In this document: one piece after another, positions 1-16,527 of the stretch
Position numbering within the stretch: position 1 is the stretch's first letter
How the letters are laid out: each line of letters opens with the position of its first letter
Notes under the pieces: generated by a model
The model's database searches: none
What the model was told of the DNA's origin: nothing
The model's input: only the letters and a program-made list of their open reading frames with translations
Position numbers and translations under genes: made by a program
NCBI GenBank assembly: GCA_016125085.1
Contig: WGMM01000007.1
Coordinates: 124,001 to 188,000 of the forward strand
Direction: 5' to 3'
DNA length: 64,000 bases
Source: a bacterium
GTDB taxonomy: Bacteria; Planctomycetota; Planctomycetia; Isosphaerales; Isosphaeraceae

Positions 1-2
1 CA

Positions 3-881
3 CGCCAGGCTGAAACCGCCCTGAAGTCGGCCACACGGCTCGACCCCGGCTCAAACCTGGCCTGGCTGCCGCTGGCGGATCTCTACGACGTCCAGAACCG
101 GCGAACTGAGCGAGACACCTGCTACGCACGGGTGGACGATGCATCCGCACTCGACCGGAACCGGCTCCTCAACTGGACATGCGACCGGCGACTCGACGCC
201 GAAGCTGACGAAGCCGCCCAGATTTTGCAGGCTCTCGTCGCGTCCGATCCCGCCGATATCGATTCGGCCGTCGCTCTGGCCGAAGACAAAATCCGGCGCG
301 GTGATTTCCCAGGTGCCAGGGCCGTTCTCGATCGGATCGATCCGGCAGGCGATCGCGCTGCGATCCGGACGATCGCCCTGCGCCGAGCGCTGATCGACAT
401 CGACCTCGGCGAATTCGCCGCCGCCGCGGAACGCCTCGAATCAGTCGAACCCGATCCTGACGAACCAGGCGATACGAGCCTTCGATTTCGTTCTCTCGGT
501 CGAATTCAGTTCCAGTCCCGTAACTATGCTGAAGCGGAAGCTTCCCTGCGAAAAGCCCTGGCCGCAGAGCCGAACGAGCGTGAGTCGAATCAACTGCTGG
601 TTCAGACATTGCGACTTACCGGCCGATCGGCCGAGGCCGAGCCGGTTTCCCGGAGACTTGCATCGATCGACAGGCTCGAAGACCTCGGGCAGAAAGTCCG
701 GGCATCACTACGCAGAGATGACCCGAAAACCCTGCGGGAATTAGCGGATACGGCCCTCGAGCTTGGCCGGTACTCACTGGCGAAAGCATGGCTGCGGCAG
801 CTTCTGGCGAAAGACCCGCTCAACCAGGAGCTGCAGCAGGAAATCTATCGCGTCGATCAACTCGCCAAAGCGCGCAAGTGA
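3..881 (+). CDS. TPR-repeat protein, C-terminal part (5' end outside window)
   Basis: The frame is open from base 3, so the start lies left of the window and about 292 codons are visible. The protein is built of helix-turn-helix pairs of TPR type: one at the very left ending in LDPGSNLAWLPLADLYD, one around DEAAQILQALVASDP, one with NYAEAEASLRKALAAEP (roughly visible residues 175-210) and a last one with LGRYSLAKAWLRQLLAKDP close to the C-terminus. TPR stacks bind other proteins, and nothing seen here indicates the partner. The C-terminus is a natural stop and carries no extra domain. The next gene is convergent, 24 bases away. The family call is secure, the function unknown. An internal GTG at 132 is not the true start because the repeat structure continues upstream of it. 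Confidence 0.85.
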   Translation, partial: RQAETALKSATRLDPGSNLAWLPLADLYDVQNRRTERDTCYARVDDASALDRNRLLNWTCDRRLDAEADEAAQILQALVASDPADIDSAVALAEDKIRRGDFPGARAVLDRIDPAGDRAAIRTIALRRALIDIDLGEFAAAAERLESVEPDPDEPGDTSLRFRSLGRIQFQSRNYAEAEASLRKALAAEPNERESNQLLVQTLRLTGRSAEAEPVSRRLASIDRLEDLGQKVRASLRRDDPKTLRELADTALELGRYSLAKAWLRQLLAKDPLNQELQQEIYRVDQLAKARK

Positions 882-905
882 TTCGCATTCGATCGCGTAA
901 ACCTT

Positions 906-2351
906 TTAGGCCAGGAGCTTTTTGACGACATTGCCGTGCACGTCGGTCAGTCGATAGTCACGGCCCTGGAACCGGAACGTCAGTTTCAGGTGATCGAATC
1001 CGAGCAGGTGCAGGATCGTGGCGTGCAGGTCGTGCACGTGCACCTTGTCTTCGACGGCGTTGAAGCCGAGTTCGTCCGATGCCCCGAGCGTCAGCCCCGG
1101 CTTGATGCCGCCGCCGGCCATCCACATCGTGAACGCGTTCGGGTGATGGTCCCGCCCGTCGGAACCGCCCTGAACCATCGGCGTACGCCCGAATTCACCG
1201 CCCCAGATGACCAGCGTTTCGTCGAGCAGGCCGTGCTGTTTCAGGTCGCTGACAAGCGCGGCGCAGGCCTGATCCGTATCGCGACAGTTGGCCTTCAGAT
1301 CGTTCACGAGGTTCCCGTGCTGGTCCCAGGCTTCGTGGAACAGCTGCACGCAGCGCACGCCACGCTCGATCATACGGCGGGCCAGCAGGCAGTTGGCCGC
1401 GAACGAGGGCTTACCTGGCTCGGCCCCGTACATATCGAGAATGTGCTTCGGCTCCTGCGAAATGTCCATGAGTTCCGGCGCGCTCGATTGCATCCGGAAC
1501 GCCATTTCGAAGGCGCTGATGCGGGCGTTGATCTCCGGATCTCCGACCGATTCGTAGCGCATGCGATTGAGCCGGTTGATGGCCGCGATGCTGCGGCCCT
1601 GTTCCTGCTCGTCGATACCTTCAGGATTCGAAAGATAGAGCACCGGGTCGCCCGCGCCGCGAAACTGCACTCCGCTGTAGACCGTCGGCAGGAAACCCGA
1701 ACCCCAATTGGAATTGCCCCCGGAAGGACCTTTCTTGCCTGAGCTGAAAACGATGAAACCCGGAAGATCGCGTGTCTCGGCCCCCAGACCGTACAGGGCC
1801 CAGGAACCCATGCTGGGTCGGCCGAACTGTTGACTTCCGGTGTTCATGAGGATCTGCCCGGGGGCATGATTGAACGCGTCGGTCGTCATCGAACGGACGA
1901 TCGCGATATCGTCGGCGATCCGGGCCAGGTGGGGCAGTAGTTCCGAAATTTCCTGGCCGCTCTGGCCATGGCGGGCGAACTTGAATTTCGGCCCCAGCAA
2001 TTTCGAATTCGGATTGATGAACGCAGCACGATAGCCTTTGAGCAAGTCGGGCGGGGGCAACTGGCCGTCGTATTTCGCCAGTTGCGGCTTGTTGTCGAAC
2101 AGCTCCAGATGGCTCGGCGCACCGGCCATGAAGAGGAAGATGACGTTCTTCGCCTTCGGCGGAAAGTGGGGCATGCGGGGCGCAAGCGGATCGGCCGGGT
2201 TTCCGGAGGCAGCCGTCGCGTTTTCGGCCAGCAGGCTTTTGAGAGCCACCGCACCCAGGCCGACACCGCAGTCCTGCATGAACCATCGACGTGAAACGGA
2301 TCTGGCCGCTTCCTGTCTCATCCGGTCTCGGTCGTTCGAAGGCGTATTCAT
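906..2351 (-). CDS. DUF1501 family protein (Tat-exported, alkaline-phosphatase-like fold)
   Basis: 481 residues from the ATG at 2351. A longer frame begins at a TTG at 2399, but the ATG puts a twin-arginine-type leader ([12 protein letters not shown]) near the N-terminus as expected. Family hallmarks are the [20 protein letters not shown] block, the central REGION-like ALYGLGAET block, [20 protein letters not shown] and the C-terminal [12 protein letters not shown]1501 proteins belong to the sulfatase/alkaline-phosphatase superfamily and in planctomycetes almost always sit beside a PSCyt1/DUF1553 gene. Here that gene is immediately upstream (stop at 2443, gap 91 bases), so the two probably form an operon. 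Catalytic activity has not been shown for the family as far as I know, and the substrate is unknown. Confidence 0.9.
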   Translation of the reverse strand: MNTPSNDRDRMRQEAARSVSRRWFMQDCGVGLGAVALKSLLAENATAASGNPADPLAPRMPHFPPKAKNVIFLFMAGAPSHLELFDNKPQLAKYDGQLPPPDLLKGYRAAFINPNSKLLGPKFKFARHGQSGQEISELLPHLARIADDIAIVRSMTTDAFNHAPGQILMNTGSQQFGRPSMGSWALYGLGAETRDLPGFIVFSSGKKGPSGGNSNWGSGFLPTVYSGVQFRGAGDPVLYLSNPEGIDEQEQGRSIAAINRLNRMRYESVGDPEINARISAFEMAFRMQSSAPELMDISQEPKHILDMYGAEPGKPSFAANCLLARRMIERGVRCVQLFHEAWDQHGNLVNDLKANCRDTDQACAALVSDLKQHGLLDETLVIWGGEFGRTPMVQGGSDGRDHHPNAFTMWMAGGGIKPGLTLGASDELGFNAVEDKVHVHDLHATILHLLGFDHLKLTFRFQGRDYRLTDVHGNVVKKLLA

Positions 2352-2442
2352 CGGTTCGCTCGCTTCCGGTTCGGTACCCGGCCAATTATTCGAGTGCAAT
2401 TCGATCCAGTTCCGTACGACCCATGTCGCCGGAATCGGCCAT

Positions 2443-5583
<3,141 letters not shown>

Positions 5584-5814
5584 GTCCGAAGTACCGTGAT
5601 GTTCGCGGCGTGTCCGCGTGAGTGCTGGGCAAAGGCGGGATACCGAATTATACTTTCGCGCCCGGTGTTCGAACAGAATTCGACTCCTGGAGTCATCCGG
5701 ACGTTTCTGTTATCTTGCGCGAAAGCGATCCGAACGGGCGTCGCGGCCTATCCAGCATGATGACGCACCATGCCGGATATTCCCTGCAATCGAGAAAATC
5801 CGTCGAGGTTCATC

Positions 5815-7359
5815 ATGCGATATTTCCCCGCAGTGTTCGCCTGTTTGCTGATGGCCGCCGTTTCGGAGGCTGAAGGCAAATCGCCGGAAACAGCTTCTCA
5901 CGAACGCCTTCCGAACATCGTGTTTCTGATCGCTGACGATCTGGGTTATGGCGATGTCGGTGCGTTCGGCCAAAAAATCATCAAAACGCCGAACATCGAC
6001 GCGCTCGCGCAATCCGGCATGAAGCTCACGCACCACTACGCGGGCAACGCCGTCTGTGCCCCCAGCCGATGCGTTCTCATGACGGGCCTGCACCCCGGCC
6101 ATGCCCAGGTCCGGGACAACCGCGAGCACAAACCCGAAGGGCAGCACCCGCTTGAAGCCGGCACCCGGACGCTGGCCCGAATTCTGCACGAAAACGGTTA
6201 TGCGACAGGCGGTTTCGGCAAATGGGGGCTCGGCTTTCCGGGGTCCGACGGCCGCCCGACAGCCCAGGGCTTCGACCGCTTCTTCGGCTACAATTGCCAG
6301 GCCAAAGCCCACAACAATTATCCGACTTATCTCTGGGACAACGACACCCGGGTCGACATCGCCAACCCGGCCTTCGCTGCACACCAGAAACTGCCACCGA
6401 CGGCGGATAAGGCTGACCCTGCTTCGTACGCACCTTACGCGGGCGTCCATTACGCGATGGACTTGATCACCGACAAGGCGGTTTCTTTCGTCGAATCGAA
6501 CAAGGATAAGCCGTTCTTCCTCTATTATCCGACGATCGTACCGCACCTGGCGCTTCAGGTGCCGTCGGATTCGCTCGAACCGTATCGCGAGTTGCCGGAA
6601 GATGGCCCATACGACGGTTCGCGCGGGTATCTGCCGAACTTCACGCCACGAGCGACTTACGCCGCGATGGTCAGCCGAATGGACGACGCGATCGGCCGAA
6701 TCCTCAAGAAAATCGACGAACTGGGCCTGACAGACGACACGATCGTGGTCTTCACTTCGGACAACGGGCCGCTGTATGACCGGCTGGGCGGAACGGATAC
6801 CGACTTTTTCGCATCGGCCCGTGACCTTCGCGGCCGAAAGGGTTCGCTTTACGAAGGTGGCGTACGTGTGCCGACGATCGTCCAATTCCCCGGGCGAATC
6901 AAGGCCGGAACCGAATCGCAATTCATGAGCGGTTTCGAAGACTGGCTGCCGACCCTTTTGAGCCTGGCGGAGCTGGCTGGAAAAACCCCGGAGGGGCTGG
7001 ACGGTAAGGACTTTTCGCCGACCCTGAAGGGTGAAACGCAAAAACCGCGCGAATTTCTCTATCGTGAGTTTCCCGGATACGGTGGCCAGCAGGCCGTCTG
7101 GGACGGCCGATGGAAAGCCGTTCGCCAGAATCTGAACCGGCCCGCCGGAACGACCAAGGCCGCCGCCAAAAAGAAGCAGCAGGCTGCGCCTGGGCCGATT
7201 CGGACGGAGCTATACGACCTGGAATCGGACCCGACCGAGGCGAAAGACGTCGCGGCCGAGCATCCGGAAATCGTCGCCCGGCTGGAAGCGATCATGAAAG
7301 CCCAGCACTCGCCTTCGGAGAATTTTCCGATTCGAGCGATCGATGGACCGAAGAAATGA
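5815..7359 (+). CDS. Secreted sulfatase (arylsulfatase A-like, formylglycine type)
   Basis: 514 residues from the ATG at 5815, which has a GAGG seven bases upstream and starts a clean signal peptide (YFPAVFACLLMAAVSEA). The in-frame ATG at 5770 would bury the signal and is less likely. Sulfatase hallmarks: paired metal-binding aspartates D41-D42 in IADDLGYGDVG, the formylglycine signature C81-A-P-S-R85 in which the cysteine is oxidised by a sulfatase-modifying enzyme, GGFGKWGLG, and the distal metal site VFTSDNGPLYD. It hydrolyses a sulfate ester, most likely on a sugar of a sulfated polysaccharide. Divergent from the PSD1 gene and convergent with an HGSNAT-like acyltransferase. The substrate cannot be read from sequence. 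Family call very sure. Confidence 0.95.
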   Translation: MRYFPAVFACLLMAAVSEAEGKSPETASHERLPNIVFLIADDLGYGDVGAFGQKIIKTPNIDALAQSGMKLTHHYAGNAVCAPSRCVLMTGLHPGHAQVRDNREHKPEGQHPLEAGTRTLARILHENGYATGGFGKWGLGFPGSDGRPTAQGFDRFFGYNCQAKAHNNYPTYLWDNDTRVDIANPAFAAHQKLPPTADKADPASYAPYAGVHYAMDLITDKAVSFVESNKDKPFFLYYPTIVPHLALQVPSDSLEPYRELPEDGPYDGSRGYLPNFTPRATYAAMVSRMDDAIGRILKKIDELGLTDDTIVVFTSDNGPLYDRLGGTDTDFFASARDLRGRKGSLYEGGVRVPTIVQFPGRIKAGTESQFMSGFEDWLPTLLSLAELAGKTPEGLDGKDFSPTLKGETQKPREFLYREFPGYGGQQAVWDGRWKAVRQNLNRPAGTTKAAAKKKQQAAPGPIRTELYDLESDPTEAKDVAAEHPEIVARLEAIMKAQHSPSENFPIRAIDGPKK

Positions 7360-7401
7360 GACTGCGGCGAGGCAACGCTGGATACGGAATCCGCGGACGC
7401 C

Positions 7402-8676
7402 TCAGATTCGTATCCGTACGCGGTTCTTGTCCATCCAGGCCACGATCAGCCAATACACGAGCATCGTGGCCGCACCGGCGACGAGGGGTTCGTATCCCGG
7501 CCCGAAGCTCTTGAAAATGTCCTGGCCAAGATGGGTTTTGATGTTGGACTGGATAAACCTGTCCCACCAATGGATGACGACGTAAACGAAAATGCAATTG
7601 GCGCCGATGATGCGGATCGGCCAGAACAGCGGGCTCAGCCGCGCGGCATCGCAGAGCCAGACGAAGGCTCCGAGCGCGGCGAAGCATAAACCGCCGGAGA
7701 AGAGAACCCAGGAAGGTGTCCAGATCTTCTTCACGACCGGGCAAATGCCGGCTTCGCCCAGCGCGTAACCAGCCCCGGTGAGCACAGCCCCCAGAACGAC
7801 GAAGATCAGCCCCGTTTTCCACGGATTTTTGCCGTCTTTCATCATGCCGCCGGCGATCAAGCCCAGGATCATCGTGGCCAGAGTGGGGATGAAACTGATC
7901 GTCGAATAGCCGCCGCCATTATGGGTGAAGGGCTTTTCACGCGGGAAAAGGTTGAGGAACCAGACATCGAACGCCCAGGCGGGGTTCGAATTCATATTCC
8001 AGTGGGCCTGAAAACCGGGCAGTAATTGAGGTGCATCCGCGGCCGCGACGCCGACGTCCGCATACTTGAAATCCGGGGCGGGCAGTGGCCAGACCGCGAA
8101 CAGGGCCCAATAACCGACAAGAATCACAGCGCAGGCGATCCACTGAATCTTCCGCGAATAGAACGCCAGCGCGAACAGGCCCATATAGCCCAGGCCAATT
8201 TGCGAGAGCGTATCCTCGAAAGTGAAATTCGTACGATTCCGCCCCACTGAACGCAGAAATATACCCAAAGCCACCAGCAGGAACGAGCGCCAAAGTGCAT
8301 GGAGCACAATATTCCCGGTGCTGCTGCCTTTCGATCGCCGTGCCGCCAGCGAAAACGGCAGCGAAACGCCGACGAGGAACGAGAACGAAGGCTGGATCAT
8401 GTCGTGCAGCGAGCAGCCGATCCAGTCCACGTGGGTCTGATGATAAGCCAGGAACTTCCAGAGAGCACTTTCCGGAAAATTCGCCGCAACCTGCCTGAAT
8501 CGCAGCGATTCCGCCATCAGCAGGAACATGACGACGCCCCGGTAGGCATCGATCGAGCCGATTCTCTGCGGCGGTGCCGCTTGGGCAGGCGGAAAAGGCG
8601 TCTCCGTTTCCGCGGGCGACGCCGGGATCACGTTCGGAACTTCGTTCGGTTCGGCGGATGTCGGTTCGCTGGACAT
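7402..8676 (-). CDS. HGSNAT-like membrane acyltransferase (DUF5009/heparan-alpha-glucosaminide N-acetyltransferase family)
   Basis: 424 residues. A Pro/Glu-rich cytoplasmic tail of about 38 residues precedes RIGSIDAYRGVVMFLLM, the usual first helix of the YeiB/NagX/HGSNAT family. The following block, DWIGCSLHDMIQPSFSFLVGVSLPFSLA, with its conserved histidine-aspartate region, and some ten further hydrophobic helices support the call. Human HGSNAT moves acetyl groups across the lysosomal membrane to glucosamine; bacterial relatives are presumed to acetylate sugars or cell-wall components. The long extracytoplasmic loop around residues 200-260 (HWNMNSNPAWAFDVWF) is typical. It is convergent with the sulfatase, 42 bases between stops. 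The acceptor is unknown. Confidence 0.8.
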   Translation of the reverse strand: MSSEPTSAEPNEVPNVIPASPAETETPFPPAQAAPPQRIGSIDAYRGVVMFLLMAESLRFRQVAANFPESALWKFLAYHQTHVDWIGCSLHDMIQPSFSFLVGVSLPFSLAARRSKGSSTGNIVLHALWRSFLLVALGIFLRSVGRNRTNFTFEDTLSQIGLGYMGLFALAFYSRKIQWIACAVILVGYWALFAVWPLPAPDFKYADVGVAAADAPQLLPGFQAHWNMNSNPAWAFDVWFLNLFPREKPFTHNGGGYSTISFIPTLATMILGLIAGGMMKDGKNPWKTGLIFVVLGAVLTGAGYALGEAGICPVVKKIWTPSWVLFSGGLCFAALGAFVWLCDAARLSPLFWPIRIIGANCIFVYVVIHWWDRFIQSNIKTHLGQDIFKSFGPGYEPLVAGAATMLVYWLIVAWMDKNRVRIRI

Positions 8677-8826
8677 GTTCGGGGCATCCGTCCTGGCGGG
8701 ATCGTTGAGGCCAGCATCCAGACCCGGGCAGGGTCGAGGAGGCGGGGTTGCGTCAGACTGAGCTATAGATGATCATGGAAGAACCACCTGCCTGCAACCC
8801 CCGTGCTCCTTCGAACCAGGTCGGCC

Positions 8827-11737
<2,911 letters not shown>

Positions 11738-11748
<11 letters not shown>

Positions 11749-13237
11749 AACGAATGCGCCACGAAATGGCACTGCACCGGTTTCGAATATGAATCGGGCC
11801 CGGCAATGGCTGAACCGTCGCGGCTTTTTCGGCGACGTCGCGGCCGGGATCATCGGCGTGGCGCTGATGGATCTGGAACGAGGCACAGCGTATGCCGCTT
11901 CCGGCACTCAAGGCGAGAAAGCATGGCAGCCCGGCAGGCCTCAATTCACACCCAAAGCGAGGCAGGTGCTGCATCTATTCTGCCCGGGCGCGGCAAGTCA
12001 TATCGACCTTTGGGATTACAAACCAGCCCTGGCCCAATATGACGGCACGCCCTTGCCCGGCGCGGAGGCCTTTTTCAGCTTTCAGGGCAAGAACGGCAAC
12101 CTGATGAAAAGCCCGTGGCCCTTCGTACGCGCGGGGCAGTCGGGCAAGCCGATCACGACCATGCTGCCGCACATGGCACGCCATGTGGACGATATCGCAT
12201 TCCTGCACGGCATGGTTTCGCGCACCAATACGCACGGCCCGGGTTGCATTTTCATGAACACGGGCTTCGTCCGCGAAGGTTTTCCTTCGGCGGGTGCGTG
12301 GGTCGGATATGCCCTGGGAAGCCTGAACGACAATCTGCCCCGTTTCGTGGCTATGCCCGACGTGCGCGGGGAGCCGCCCAACGGCAAGGCGAACTGGTCC
12401 GCCGGGTTCCTGCCCGCAGCCTATCAGGCCGTGCCCATGAGCGCGCAGCAGGCGATTCGTAACCTGAATCCGCCGCCCGGCATCGGAGACTCCGCGGAAC
12501 GAGCCGCCCGAGCATATCTGGATAAATTGAATCGCCGTTATGCCGATTCGCATGCGGAAAACTCGGAACTCGCCGCGCGGGTGGCCAGCTACGAACTGGC
12601 CGCGCGGATGCAGCTGGCCGCTCCCGAAGCCGCCGGAATCGACCGCGAGCCGGCTCATATCAAGGCGACGTACGGTATCGATGACCCGAACCCCCTGAAG
12701 GCGGCCTATGCTCGCAACTGCCTGATGGCCCGGCGGTTTCTGGAACGGGGCGTGCGCTACGTGTCGCTGTATTGTGCCTCGCGTGCCTCTGGCGTGGACG
12801 GTCTCCTGAACTGGGATGCCCACAAAACCCTCAAGGCCGATTACGAACGCCACTGCCCAATCTTCGATCAGCCGACGGCGGCGCTGCTTTCGGACCTTAA
12901 AGCCCGCGGGTTATTGGACGACGACGTGCTCGTGCTGTGGACGACCGAATTCGGCCGGATGCCGACGCACCAGGAAGGCACTACCGGCCGCGACCATAAC
13001 CCGGACGCATTCACGTGCTGGCTGATGGGGGCCGGAATCAAGGGCGGCACCAGTTTCGGCGCGACGGACGACTTCGGCCGCAAATCGGTCGAAAACGTCA
13101 CGACCGTGCATGACCTCTATGCCACCGTGCTTCACCTGCTCGGTATCGATCACGAGCGGCTGACCTATTACTTCAACGGAACGAACCGCCGCCTGACAGA
13201 CGTGCACGGCCACGTGATTCGAGAAATCCTCGCCTGA
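11738..13237 (+). CDS. DUF1501 family protein
   Basis: 499 residues from the ATG at 11738, which lies inside the last codons of the preceding PSD1 gene (11-base overlap). An alternative ATG at 11789 (MNRARQWLNRRGFF) would put the twin-arginine-like LNRRGFFGDVAAG closer to the N-terminus, so the start is not certain. Family blocks: KARQVLHLFCPGAASHIDLW, the TEFGRMPTHQEGTTGRDHNP region, ATVLHLLGIDHERLTYYF and the closing LTDVHGHVIREILA. Alkaline-phosphatase-like fold by family membership, exported. The overlap with the PSD1 gene implies that the two products are needed in similar amounts and probably work together. Confidence 0.9.
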
Positions 13238-13255
13238 CCGCCGAAATCGCGGCGG
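13238..13255. terminator. Short GC hairpin between convergent genes
   Basis: Six-base stem CCGCCG / CGGCGG with loop AAATCG in the 20-base gap between the DUF1501 gene (plus) and the CRTAC1 gene (minus). There is no clear T-run on either side, so it is only a candidate bidirectional terminator. Confidence 0.35.
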
Positions 13256-13257
13256 GT

Positions 13258-15024
13258 TCACTCTTCGGTCAAATGCAACTCGCCGTCGACCGCGACATCT
13301 TTTTTGGTAGTCACTTTACCGGACGGCCAGCGGACGGTCAGCAGGTCAATTTTCGGAACCTCGCCCAGACCGACAGTCAATCGGTTGTCGTGGGACGACA
13401 TCAGCCCGCAGCCGCCCTTGACCTGCCGGACGATCTTTCGGCCGCCTGATTCGAATTCGACAAGGGTTCCGATGGCATCCCGGTTCGATTTCGTACCCTG
13501 AAGTTTCAGTCGCAGAAAATGACGTCCGGCTCGTGGCGATTCGTTGAAGAGAATCCCGGGCGGGCCGTCCTTGTGGCTGATGACCAGATCGACGTCACCG
13601 TCGTTGTCGAGATCCCCCCAGCCCACGCCCCGGCCGACATGCTTCGTTCCGAAATAATCGCCTGCGCCCGCCGCGACATTTTCGAAGCGTTTCCCTTCGA
13701 TATTGCGCAGCAGCAGCGGCGGTTCAGGCTGGGAAAATTCGACACCGAGCAGGTGGCGATTGTCGTCGAGGTGCCCATCGGCGACGAACAGGTCGGGGAA
13801 GCCGTCGGTGTCGAAATCGGTAAGCGTCGTGCCCCAGCCCACCCAGGGCAGGCTGATGGCCGTCAGACCCCAGGCCGACGTGACATCCATAAACAGTCCC
13901 TGGCCCATGTTCCGATAAAGAGTATTCGGCTCGTTCGAGAAATTGGTTACGACAATCTCCGGCAAACCGTCTCCGTCGACGTCTTCGGCGTCGACTCCCA
14001 TGCCCGCCTGGGCGTGGCCGCGGCTGTCGAGAGCCGCCCCGGCCACGGCGGTCGCATCTTCGAACGTGCCGTCGCCGCGATTGAGGAAGAGAAAGTTCGG
14101 GTCCTGATCGTTGGCGACATACAGATCGATTTTGCCGTCGACGTTCAAGTCGGCCGCGATGACGCCGAAGCCGTGGCCGTCTGGCCTATCGATTCCGGCC
14201 CTTTTCGAAACGTCTTCGAATTTGCCGCCACCCAGATTTCGAAACAGGCGATCCGGCGCGGGCCGAAGCTCTTTGGGGTCGCAATAGAGTCGTACTTTTT
14301 TCGCCACATCGCCGCAGAATCGATTGTCGTCCGGATATTTCCAGTCAGCGTAGGTGCTGACGTAAAGATCGAGCAGGCCGTCGGCATCGTAATCGAGAAA
14401 TGCGGCACTCGAAGACCATCCTTCGAAATCGGTTCTCGATTGCGATGAAATATCGACGAACTTGCCGCCGCCATCATTTCGAAAGAGGACGTTTTTGCCG
14501 TAATTGCAGAGATACAGATCCGGGTCGCCGTCGTTGTCGATATCACCCGCGATCGCCGCGTGGGTGAAATGCGTCCGGGCATCCAGGCCACTGCCAGCGG
14601 TCACTTCCACGAAGCGGCCGTCGGCACCGTTACGATAGAGACGTCCGGTGTGCCCCGCCGCAGGGTTCACGGGCAAGAATGTGGACTGGGCGAAATACAA
14701 GTCCATGCGACCGTCGCCGTCGAAATCGAAGACCGCGACTCCAGACCCGTTGGCCGTGGGTACGGCCTTGTCATCGGTCGATCCGGAGACATGGCGGAAA
14801 TCGATGCCGAGCTTTTGCGTCATATCGACGAACCGGATCGGGCCCGGGGCCGATTTCACTGGTTCAGCGATTTTCGAAGATCCCGGATTCGTTTTCGGCT
14901 GCGGAGGCCGGCTGCGATCAGCCTCAGCCGAACGTTCGCCGGAACATCCGCAGATCGCACACAATGCGATGACCGTGGTGGCGGAAATTCGATGATTTCG
15001 AATGTTGCACGGGCGGATACCCAT
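13258..15024 (-). CDS. CRTAC1/ASPIC-UnbV family FG-GAP (VCBS) repeat lipoprotein
   Basis: 588 residues with a hydrophobic leader ending in ALCAICGCSG, which reads as a lipobox-like signal, so the protein is probably a lipoprotein. After it come repeated FG-GAP/VCBS blades with calcium-type loops, for example FDFDGDGRMDLYF, GDIDNDGDPDLYL, LDYDADGLLDLYV and DLDNDGDVDLVI, forming a beta-propeller. The C-terminal ASPIC/UnbV domain is seen in TVRWPSGKV. The start ATG shares its A with the stop of the upstream DUF1501 gene (TGATG), so translation is coupled. FG-GAP/ASPIC proteins are abundant in planctomycetes and are thought to bind ligands or surfaces; no enzyme activity is known to me. Confidence 0.9.
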   Translation of the reverse strand: MGIRPCNIRNHRISATTVIALCAICGCSGERSAEADRSRPPQPKTNPGSSKIAEPVKSAPGPIRFVDMTQKLGIDFRHVSGSTDDKAVPTANGSGVAVFDFDGDGRMDLYFAQSTFLPVNPAAGHTGRLYRNGADGRFVEVTAGSGLDARTHFTHAAIAGDIDNDGDPDLYLCNYGKNVLFRNDGGGKFVDISSQSRTDFEGWSSSAAFLDYDADGLLDLYVSTYADWKYPDDNRFCGDVAKKVRLYCDPKELRPAPDRLFRNLGGGKFEDVSKRAGIDRPDGHGFGVIAADLNVDGKIDLYVANDQDPNFLFLNRGDGTFEDATAVAGAALDSRGHAQAGMGVDAEDVDGDGLPEIVVTNFSNEPNTLYRNMGQGLFMDVTSAWGLTAISLPWVGWGTTLTDFDTDGFPDLFVADGHLDDNRHLLGVEFSQPEPPLLLRNIEGKRFENVAAGAGDYFGTKHVGRGVGWGDLDNDGDVDLVISHKDGPPGILFNESPRAGRHFLRLKLQGTKSNRDAIGTLVEFESGGRKIVRQVKGGCGLMSSHDNRLTVGLGEVPKIDLLTVRWPSGKVTTKKDVAVDGELHLTEE

Positions 15025-16472
15025 CAGGCGAAAAGCCCGTGCACGACTTCGCCATGGACATCCGTCAGGCGGAAATCCCGCCCGGCATAGCGATACGTCA
15101 ATTGCTCGTGATCGAGCCCCAGGGCGTGGAGGATGGTCGCATGCAGATCATGCATGTGCACTCGGTTTTCGACTGCCTGAAATCCGAATTCGTCGGTCGC
15201 GCCGAACGCCGTGCCGGCCTTGAATCCACCGCCAGCCAGCCAGACGGTGAAACCGCCGGGGTTATGGTCGCGCCCGGTGCCGTTGCGTTCGGCATAAGGC
15301 GTCCGGCCGAATTCGCCGCCCCACCAGACGATCGTATCTTCGAGCAGACCACGAGCTTTCAGGTCGCGCACCAGTGCGGCGACCGGCTTATCCACGGCCC
15401 GGGCGTGTTCCGCGTGCTTCGGCAGGTTCGAATGCTGATCCCATGAAGGATTGTTCGTATTGTCGGCGTAATTCACCTGAACGTAACGCACGCCCGATTC
15501 GACCAGCTTCCGCGCCATCAGGCACAACCGGCCGTAATTATCGGTCGGTTCTTCACCGATACCGTAAAGCTTGAGCGTTTCGCGGGATTCGCCAGCGAGA
15601 TCGAGCACCGAGGGTGCTGCCGTCTGCATCCGCCAGGCGAGTTCGTAGCTTGCCAGAACGGCGTCCCATTCGGAGTCGGCCGGGCGGTCGCTCGCCTGTG
15701 CGGCATTGAGCCGGCGGATCATTTCGAAGCGGCGATGGCGATCGTCCGAATCGACAGAAAGATCAGCCAGATTCTTGATCCGCGATTCGCGGGCCGGAAT
15801 GCCGGACCGGCCGATCGGCGTGCCCTGATAGGCCGCGGGCAGGAACGCGTTGCCGTAATTGCGCGGTCCGCCGTTACCCAGTGCAGGCGAGAGAGATACG
15901 AAGCCAGGCAGGTTTTCGTTTTCGGTGCCCAGGCCATAATTGACCCATGAGCCCATCGAGGGGCGGACGAAAGCCGTGGAGCCGGTGTGGAGGAAGATCG
16001 TCGCCGGGCCGTGCGCCACGCCCTCGGTCGCCATGGACCGGACGACGCAGAGATCGTCCACGATCGAGCCCATGTGGGGGAACAGGTCCGAGACAGGCAA
16101 GCCGCTTTCGCCATAGCGGCGAAACTTCCAGAGTTCCTTCATGACCCGCTGCTCGGCACCCTGGCCGGTTTTGGCCACGCTGCGCGGGTCGTTGAAGTGC
16201 ATCATCCGGCCGTCTTCCCGCGCGAGCAGCGGCTTAGGGTCGAACGAGTCGACCTGGCTCGGCCCGCCGGACATGAACAAAAAGATGACGCGCTTGGCCC
16301 GGGGAGCGAAATGGGGTGGTTTCGCCGCAAGGGGATTCGTGGGCGATCCGCTCGATGTGGCTTCAGCCGCAGCCGACTGGCCGCGCATTGCGGACCATGC
16401 CAGCGAACCGAAGCCGCAGGCAGTCGTCTGAAGCAATCGACGGCGGGTGGAAGTCAGCGGGTCGATCGGCAT
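15024..16472 (-). CDS. DUF1501 family protein
   Basis: 482 residues from the ATG at 16472, preceded by AGGA about 11 bases upstream. The much longer open frame to 16709 would overlap the upstream gene and lacks sense as protein. Twin-arginine-type leader STRRRLLQTTACGFGSLAW. Family blocks: [59 protein letters not shown] and LTDVHGEVVHGLFA. It stands in the middle of a three-gene operon: PSD1 gene (gap 55 bases), this gene, then the CRTAC1 gene (one-base overlap). Exported, alkaline-phosphatase-like fold, substrate unknown. Confidence 0.9.
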   Translation of the reverse strand: MPIDPLTSTRRRLLQTTACGFGSLAWSAMRGQSAAAEATSSGSPTNPLAAKPPHFAPRAKRVIFLFMSGGPSQVDSFDPKPLLAREDGRMMHFNDPRSVAKTGQGAEQRVMKELWKFRRYGESGLPVSDLFPHMGSIVDDLCVVRSMATEGVAHGPATIFLHTGSTAFVRPSMGSWVNYGLGTENENLPGFVSLSPALGNGGPRNYGNAFLPAAYQGTPIGRSGIPARESRIKNLADLSVDSDDRHRRFEMIRRLNAAQASDRPADSEWDAVLASYELAWRMQTAAPSVLDLAGESRETLKLYGIGEEPTDNYGRLCLMARKLVESGVRYVQVNYADNTNNPSWDQHSNLPKHAEHARAVDKPVAALVRDLKARGLLEDTIVWWGGEFGRTPYAERNGTGRDHNPGGFTVWLAGGGFKAGTAFGATDEFGFQAVENRVHMHDLHATILHALGLDHEQLTYRYAGRDFRLTDVHGEVVHGLFA

Positions 16473-16527
16473 GGCGGCGGTCCTGACTCTTGATCGCGAG
16501 TGGAAGGCGCTTCCACCCGACCGAACG

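Noticed and set aside
5710..7041. Minus-strand frame of 443 codons opposite the sulfatase
   Set aside because: Antisense shadow of the sulfatase gene, no protein-like features.
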